Origin: Paramoeba atlantica
Lineage: Eukaryota; Discosea
Length of the DNA: 64,000 nt
Direction of reading: 5' to 3'
Assembly (NCBI GenBank): GCA_977017575.1
Contig: CDRNVI010000004.1
Coordinates: 656,106 to 720,105 of the forward strand
The notes below the pieces were generated by a model, which was not told where the DNA came from, made no database searches, and was given only the letters and a program-made list of their open reading frames with translations. Of the stretch, positions 58,831 to 64,000 are shown piece after piece; the first letter of the stretch is position 1; each line of letters opens with the position of its first letter. Made by a program: the position numbers and the translations under genes.

Positions 58831-59718
58831 AACTGTTTTTTAAAATTATGAGACTGTCCAAAAGACCTCTCCAGAAATTATTTCTGGAGAGGGGTGCAAA
58901 TGCGGGGTAAAGCGGGCAATTACATATCTATTTACCTGGCGGGAGTACGTGTATGTTTAACCAACATTTCCAGACCACGGAAATTTATTTACATTTCCAG
59001 ACCACGGAAAAGACGCCTTTTATAGTTCCTCCTTCAACGAACGCAGCACCTCTTCTCAAGTTTTTCTTTTTTTAAATCAATAATTTTTTTATAAAAAACA
59101 TGTCTGGCGGAGTGGAGTTATCTGGCGCAGTTGGACCCACTCAATTTCACGAAAGAAAAAAATTATTTTGGCACTGCAAATTCAAAAACAAAACCTTTTT
59201 TGAGCAATTTAGGCGTACTTTCTTCAAATAAAAAATTTAGGTGGACTAGCGAGGGTGCATACACTACGAATGTTTTTTAAAAGGGTGACTTTTCGAAATA
59301 CAGTCGAAGTACTCGTTCCTCCAGGCTCCAGAGCACACCGTAAGAGCTGTTGACCTAATTCCTGCATCATTCAACAAATCTCGAAAAACTAGATCGTTTC
59401 TCGCCGTTTGTTTAGCTATCACCCCACCCCACCCCCCACTCGGGGGGTCCAAAATATTTATAAAAAACACAAAAAAAATAGCATAATTTATTGCCCTTCC
59501 GCTCTCTTTGGGACCCTTTTAGCCGTGGAAAGGTTCTCAAAATTGCTAACTTTTTATACAAAAAAATTAATCCGAAAGAGGTCATTTTCTTTGCTCGAAA
59601 AATTAGTGTCCAGTCGCATTCCAAGTCTTCGCTATGCAAAAGCGAACTTTCTCATGTACAATGGTTAGACTTGGTGGTGTGGAGGCAAAAAAGTGTAAAA
59701 GTATTTGAAAAGAAAAAG
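58831..59718. other. Spacer
   Basis: AT-rich. A 20-bp duplication (acatttccagaccacggaaa) is at 58966-59012. No gene seen. Confidence 0.4.
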
Positions 59719-59752
59719 TCTTTTATCTATCTTTTTTGCAATTTATCCCTAG
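59719..59752 (+). promoter_or_regulatory. Candidate 3' splice acceptor before LRR gene
   Basis: A long T/C-rich tract ending in CCCTAG lies 16 bases before the ATG at 59769. Pattern only. Confidence 0.35.
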
Positions 59753-59768
59753 ACTAGTGTTCACAAAT

Positions 59769-60386
59769 ATGTCGGACAGCGTGGCACATCGAGTTCGTCG
59801 TGCAGATTTACCGCAAGAGTACACTCTCGCTCTCTTCATTAAAAGTCTTCCCAATCCTCGAAAATCATGGAGTACGCACACCCCCGCATGTGAGTGGGAA
59901 GGTGTGAAATGTGATGAGAAAAATAGTGTTGAAAGGTTGGAATGGAGTGGCCTTGGTCTTTCTGGTGAGTTCCAATGGTCTTCTCTACCGAGCTCTTTGT
60001 TGCATTTGAATTTAAGTTCAGGATTCAACTATGACAGCACTTGTGTGTACTTAAAGGGCGAGATTCCGCACGTTGACTTTGCATTATTACCCCGAGGTCT
60101 CTTAGAGCTAATTCTTAAGGAATTGGGTATCAGCGGGTCCCTTGAAGTAAGCGATCTTCCCCCTTCGCTTCGCATACTGGATCTCTATGGAAACAACATA
60201 CAGGGTAGTCTGGATTTTACTGCTTTTCCAGAAACCATGATTAAGATATTTCTCCACTGTAATTCGATTTATGGAGTTCCAGGCTTTTCGAAGCTTCCTC
60301 ATGGTCTACAAACGCTTTCAGTCTACAAAACGCAACTAACATTTCCTTCAGGAAAACTTCCTTCTTGTGTGTATTTCAGATCATAA
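59769..60386 (+). CDS. LRR protein with N-terminal cap (intact paralogue of 21220)
   Basis: 205 residues starting M-S-D-S-V-A-H-R-V-R. The cap: L-P-Q-E-Y-T-L, S-W-S-T-H-T-P-A-C-E-W-E-G-V-K-C-D, then L-E-W-S-G with the Trp that is a stop codon in the paralogue. About six LRRs follow, one carrying an insertion (S-S-G-F-N-Y-D-S-T-C-V-Y). The short C-terminus is L-P-S-C-V. The ATG is chosen over an upstream in-frame start because the paralogue shares it and a pyrimidine tract with AG lies just before. No signal peptide. The function is unknown. Confidence 0.85.
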   Translation: MSDSVAHRVRRADLPQEYTLALFIKSLPNPRKSWSTHTPACEWEGVKCDEKNSVERLEWSGLGLSGEFQWSSLPSSLLHLNLSSGFNYDSTCVYLKGEIPHVDFALLPRGLLELILKELGISGSLEVSDLPPSLRILDLYGNNIQGSLDFTAFPETMIKIFLHCNSIYGVPGFSKLPHGLQTLSVYKTQLTFPSGKLPSCVYFRS

Positions 60387-61026
60387 CATCAGATTGTAAA
60401 CTTGTGATAGTAATTCATCAATTGACTTATTTGAATGTGACGACAAGCATTAGTGAATTTATATCTTTTCAATTAGGATTTATTTATTTACCTGCTTTCA
60501 AACTTTTTTTAAAGTTGAAAGGCTTCTCTTTTTGTTTCAGAATTCAAGCGAGCAAGATACAACGTTTAGTCTAGTTCTCAACAACGTTTAAATTCGCTTT
60601 TTTCCTCCATTTTACTGCTTTTTTCCAAGGTTCATATTTTCCAAAAAGCTTGTTTTAGCTCTCTTTCGGGTAATCATATGAACACCAGGGGATCCCTACC
60701 ATAAAAGGTGGCGAAGCGCTTCGCTAGGGGAACGAGATTTCTCGTATGCAACAAAAATAGCAAAAACGGGTAAATCAAATCAAATTTCCTCGGGGGGGGG
60801 GGGGGGGGGGGGCAATAGAAACCACTGTAACTCGCGGAACACTTCTGCTAAAGAGCCGGAGGGGATCGTCTCACGGGTAATATCCAAAGTTACTCTACTT
60901 TACTGTGCGACACATGAGACAAAGTTAGCTAAACGAATTCTCTTTAAGAGAATTCGGCCGAATTTGAGTTCGGCCGAGTTTCATACATTGCAGAGCCACG
61001 CGCTTCTGACAGATTTCGGCTCTCAC
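60387..61026. other. Spacer with a 21-base G run
   Basis: 60792-60812 is an uninterrupted run of 21 G. A cggccgaattt/aattcggccg inverted pair is at about 60954-60985. No gene seen. Confidence 0.5.
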
Positions 61027-61560
61027 ATTTCCGAGAGACCGGCATAACCCTTCCAACAGTAGGTGACCACCACAGTGCCTACTTCCTGTGTGTGTTTCTC
61101 GACGAATGTCGTTAAGGTAGGTCGGTCACGCTTCTGGACGAGCGTCGAAACAGTCCTCCCGGATGTACCGTCACGTAGGATTTCTGTAACGAACCATCAC
61201 GCTTCCTTGCAAACACGCTCAGATTTACGTTTTCCAAAGTAAGTTTTCATCAACAGCCATACCATCGAATCGCGATACTTGGCTCTCTTCGTGCTGTAGA
61301 GCCGTGTCGCATAGATCCTTGAAAATATGGGGGATGGTCTTTATTCCCCCAACATACAGTACAAACATACATACTGTATGTTTTCCCGGTTGAAAAATGA
61401 TCCGCGACCTAGAAAACCGGTTGAAAAATGATCCGCGGCCTAGAATTGCAGAAGATAGCCCCCGCCGCGTAGCGAGCATGGTGAGGAATGACGAAGGAAA
61501 GGAAACTGATCTTTCTGTGGCACCGTTCATGTTGCCCATGGCCGCGGTGCACACAATTCA
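61027..61560 (-). pseudogene. Merlin (IS1595/ISXO2-type) transposase relic
   Basis: Minus strand. An N-terminal part contains I-P-H-I-F-K-D-L-C-D-T and M-A-V-D-E. One frameshift later the sequence is T-Y-F-G-K-R-K, W-F-V-T-E-I-L, V-S-T-L-V-Q-K-R-D-R-P-T-L-T-T-F and W-K-G-Y-A-G-L. This is the Merlin pattern (V-D-E-T-x-x-G-K-R-K, then R-R-D and G-Y blocks). Stops and the shift make it inactive. A duplicated cggttgaaaaatgatccgcg word is near 61388-61440. Confidence 0.65.
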
Positions 61561-61775
61561 TAACTCCCAGCTCTTCGGATTGCTCGATAAAATGCGACCC
61601 ATGGTCAGGACAAATCGCTGACTTACAAGGAAAATGATTCACATGAAGAAAGCTCGATGTCGTCCTCTGAACAACTACGATGGCTCTCGGATACATCATC
61701 GAGTATATCAGCAGACATGTAGCTGTAATGCTTTTGGATGCACTGCAAGATGTTCATAAAACGAATTTGCCAGGC

Positions 61776-62506
61776 TTACTTTCTGTCTGTCTTGCCGTAC
61801 CCAAATTTTACGCATTGAAGAGCGACATTACGGCATAGGTCCATGGAGGGTGCGCCATAATTATACATAATTGTAGTGCTGCTGTTTGATCCATTGCTTA
61901 ATAGTCTTGTGGGCAGCTTCTGCATGATTCGTATGGTATCCTTTAAGTTCACCGTGAAATGGCGACAGTACTCACCGAAATGGATGTACCCCCGCCTTTC
62001 ATCAGTGATCACAACAGATCGCACGCTGACAAGGTGAGGCATGACAAATGAGGCAAGAGTTCCCTGATCCCGTCGTTTTACGAGGCGCCAGTGGGCGCGA
62101 CCTACTATTTGTCGATAACCGATTTCGGTGGCAGTTACAAACCACCACCCAATCTTGCGAATGCGTTTGCCCCGATGATACATACGCTTGCCGATAAAAG
62201 TTCGTTTACTTGCAGTTTCGAAAAATTGAATTCTGTAGTGTCTTGCTCGTGCAAAGCTGCGTTGGCGACCATGTGGAGAATTTTGGTCACAGTTCTCTGG
62301 CGAACTCCACAATTCCGGTAAATTTGACCCGTAGTTAAATTATTGGCTATATCGGCCCATATTAATAACAGCTTCGCAAGGGTCAATGATGAATGGCTGT
62401 CCAGGTAAGGCGCAGAAAGAAAAACTATAGCACGACAAGGATTACCTGAACCTTCGTCGTAATGTCGGTATTCACTCATATTTGGTTTATTCTTATACGG
62501 TTGCAT
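61776..62506 (-). pseudogene. Merlin (IS1595/ISXO2-type) transposase relic
   Basis: Two overlapping minus frames. 62506-62200 has the N-terminal helices (L-T-L-A-K-L-L-L-I-W, R-Q-R-T-V-T-K-I-L) to L-Q-V-N-E, where V-D-E would be expected. A one-base loss then shifts to T-F-I-G-K-R-M-Y-H-R-G-K-R, W-W-F-V-T-A-T-E-I-G, W-R-L-V-K-R-R-D-Q-G-T-L, V-V-I-T-D-E-R-R-G-Y and R-H-F-T-V-N. A further shift precedes the C-terminal block shared with 4216-4611. It is the most complete of the three Merlin relics. Confidence 0.75.
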
Positions 62507-62950
62507 AAATTCCGTGCCGTGCCTTTGGCACTCCGGAGGATTGAGTAAATTGGTGCGCTAGCATCCAGTCGTAGGCTTTTTCGCCTTGCGGCACAAAGTT
62601 AAGGTTTCTCCAGGTACGGACGCACGCGAACCCATCACACCCCCCACACATCCAGCAAGGATTCCATGGACTGCGGTGAATTTCCTCCCCCTCGTGAGCC
62701 CCTTCATTTTTCTGTTTATCAATTTTCTGTTTTACGAAGGGATTTACTGGAGATTGAGAGGGAATCTGCCCCAAACGTCAAGATTGGGCATACAAGACAG
62801 TCAAACAAACGTAACTTCGTAGATGCACTCAGAGGAGAGTCCCAAATCCCACGTAGTTGTTTTTAAGCAACTACCGTAAACCCCCAGTAATAGAATCGAC
62901 CCACTCCCACCCCCGATTAATTGCTCCTCCACCGTATTCCACTGGTTCTC
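62507..62950. other. Spacer
   Basis: No gene seen. Conflicting short frames on both strands. Confidence 0.35.
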
Positions 62951-63111
62951 AAAAAAGTAATCCTATCTCCTTACACACCACACATTTCCTTACCTTTTTT
63001 CTCATCATTTTACGTTGATTTTGCAATTTTACATTTTTCTTCTTCATTCCATTATTTTTTCTTTCTATTTCTCTTCCAATATCTTCTAAATAGCCTCTAA
63101 AATTACGACTA

Positions 63112-63217
63112 TTTTAGGCTCTTCGTTAAACGCGGTGGTTGCTTTCAACTCAGAAGTCACTCATGCTGCGCGCTGCGCGTTGAAAACTACCTCAGCGTTT
63201 AACGAAGAGCCTAAAAA
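63112..63217. repeat. Foldback hairpin element (copy 2)
   Basis: Inverted arms (ttaggctcttcgttaaacgc and inverse) with the same loop as at 47498-47603. It forms the left end of the insertion in the tandem repeat. Confidence 0.85.
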
Positions 63218-63339
63218 GGAAAAATCGCCAGAAAAATCGCCTCCCCCAGGTGGTGGGGTGGAAAGTCATCGCCGCGGCCTACTCTACCACTTCCCTGCGC
63301 TCGATTTCGAAAATCAAGATTCTGAAATTTTCAAAAAAC

Positions 63340-63540
63340 GACGTATGCCCCCCCCTGGACCCCCCCCCCATGGACCCCCCATTTTTTTCAATTTTTTTTT
63401 CAATTTTGGACCACCGGAGCCTCCTTTTATATTTTTTTCTTCTATTATATTGCTGTGTTTCTCTTATATTTTCACTGTTTTTGTTCACTTTTTTTTCAAT
63501 AATCGAGGGTAGAGCGGTAGTTATACAGCCACCGCAATAT
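63340..63540 (+). repeat. R-family repeat, forward copy
   Basis: C-rich ccccccctggac block, T-rich stretch, ttcttctattatattgctgt and the terminal gcggtagtt/ccaccgc hairpin. With the hairpin at 63112 it makes one insertion of about 430 bp in the tandem repeat. Confidence 0.75.
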
Positions 63541-64000
63541 CCTCTACCTACGCCCCACACCCCCCCTCCCCACCATGTCTACCCCTCTCCACACCTTTTC
63601 CTTACCTTTTTTCTTTATAACATTTCCTTACCTTTTTTTCTCATCATTTTACGCTGATTTTACAATTTTACATTTTTCTTCTTCATTCCATTATTTTTTC
63701 TTTCTTTTTATCTTCCAATATCTTTTAAATATCCTCTAAATATCCTCTACCTCACACCCCCCTCCCCACCATGTCTACCCCTCTCCACACCTTTTCCTTA
63801 CCTTTTTTCCTTATCACATTTCCTTACCTTTTTTCTCATCTTTTTACGCTGATTTTACAATTTTACAATTTTTTTCTTCAATTCCATTATTTTTTCTTTC
63901 TATTTCTCCTCCAATATCTTCTAAATAGCCTCTACCTACGTCCCGCACCCCCCTCCCCACCATGTCTTCCCCTCTCCCCACCCCCGACCCTACCCTCTCC

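Larger units (their letters stand above)
62955..64000. repeat. Pyrimidine-rich tandem repeat, unit about 190-196 bp
   Basis: The word accatgtctwcccctctcc lies at about 63572, 63768 and 63959, giving units of 196 and 191 bp. Each unit holds ttccttaccttttttc, ttttacgctgattttacaat and caatatcttctaaata. An earlier unit (62960-63100) is separated from the rest by the insertion 63112-63540. The array continues past the window end. Confidence 0.85.

Overview
This window looks like nuclear DNA from a single-celled eukaryote. It holds long intronless protein genes, including a eukaryote-type tRNA m1A58 methyltransferase (Trm61), a PTB/hnRNP L-like RNA-binding protein and a large family of leucine-rich-repeat (LRR) proteins. 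These sit in AT-rich spacer packed with eukaryotic transposon families: Tc1/mariner, hAT, Merlin, pogo-like, tyrosine-recombinase elements, a non-LTR retrotransposon with a restriction-like endonuclease, and MITEs. Every host-type gene is on the + strand and none needs an intron, while transposon relics lie on both strands. One-strand intronless genes and this style of LRR (repeats ending in a Leu-Pro pair) fit a kinetoplastid or another euglenozoan best. That placement is inference; other intron-poor protists are not excluded. No rRNA, tRNA or CRISPR array was recognised.

Layout. 0-8 kb: tail of an LRR gene, a MITE, TRM61, relics of mariner, Merlin, retrotransposon and pogo-like elements, and an LRR gene. 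9-15.5 kb: the densest host block, with a 1353-residue protein carrying a duplicated Cys/His module and a 9-residue repeat tract, the PTB-like protein and an LRR gene. 15.5-34 kb: LRR genes at 21.2 (broken), 22.6, 24.5 and 28.4 kb separated by MITEs, a hAT transposase, two copies of one retrotransposon and two antisense ORFs of an unfamiliar tyrosine-recombinase-associated domain. 34.7-42 kb: a local cluster of four closely related LRR genes (A to D), made by segmental duplication. Copy B is split by two insertions and copy C is a recombinant. 42-48.5 kb: nested transposons, with a Tc1-like element inside a hAT relic, a second Tc1-like element and foldback repeats. 49-54.3 kb: a 572-residue putative helical-repeat protein and two LRR genes. 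54.7-62.5 kb: two tyrosine-recombinase relics, a hAT relic, an LRR gene and two Merlin relics. 62.9-64 kb: a pyrimidine-rich tandem repeat interrupted by a repeat element.

The main theme is a fast-changing LRR family of 14 members in 64 kb. They share an N-terminal cap resembling the plant LRRNT_2 cap (Ser-Trp, then Cys-x-Trp-x-x-x-x-Cys) but show no signal peptide or membrane anchor. The copies are being duplicated, recombined and broken by transposons. The other host genes concern RNA (tRNA methylation, PTB-like RNA binding, possibly organellar RNA work) and have no evident functional link to the LRR family.
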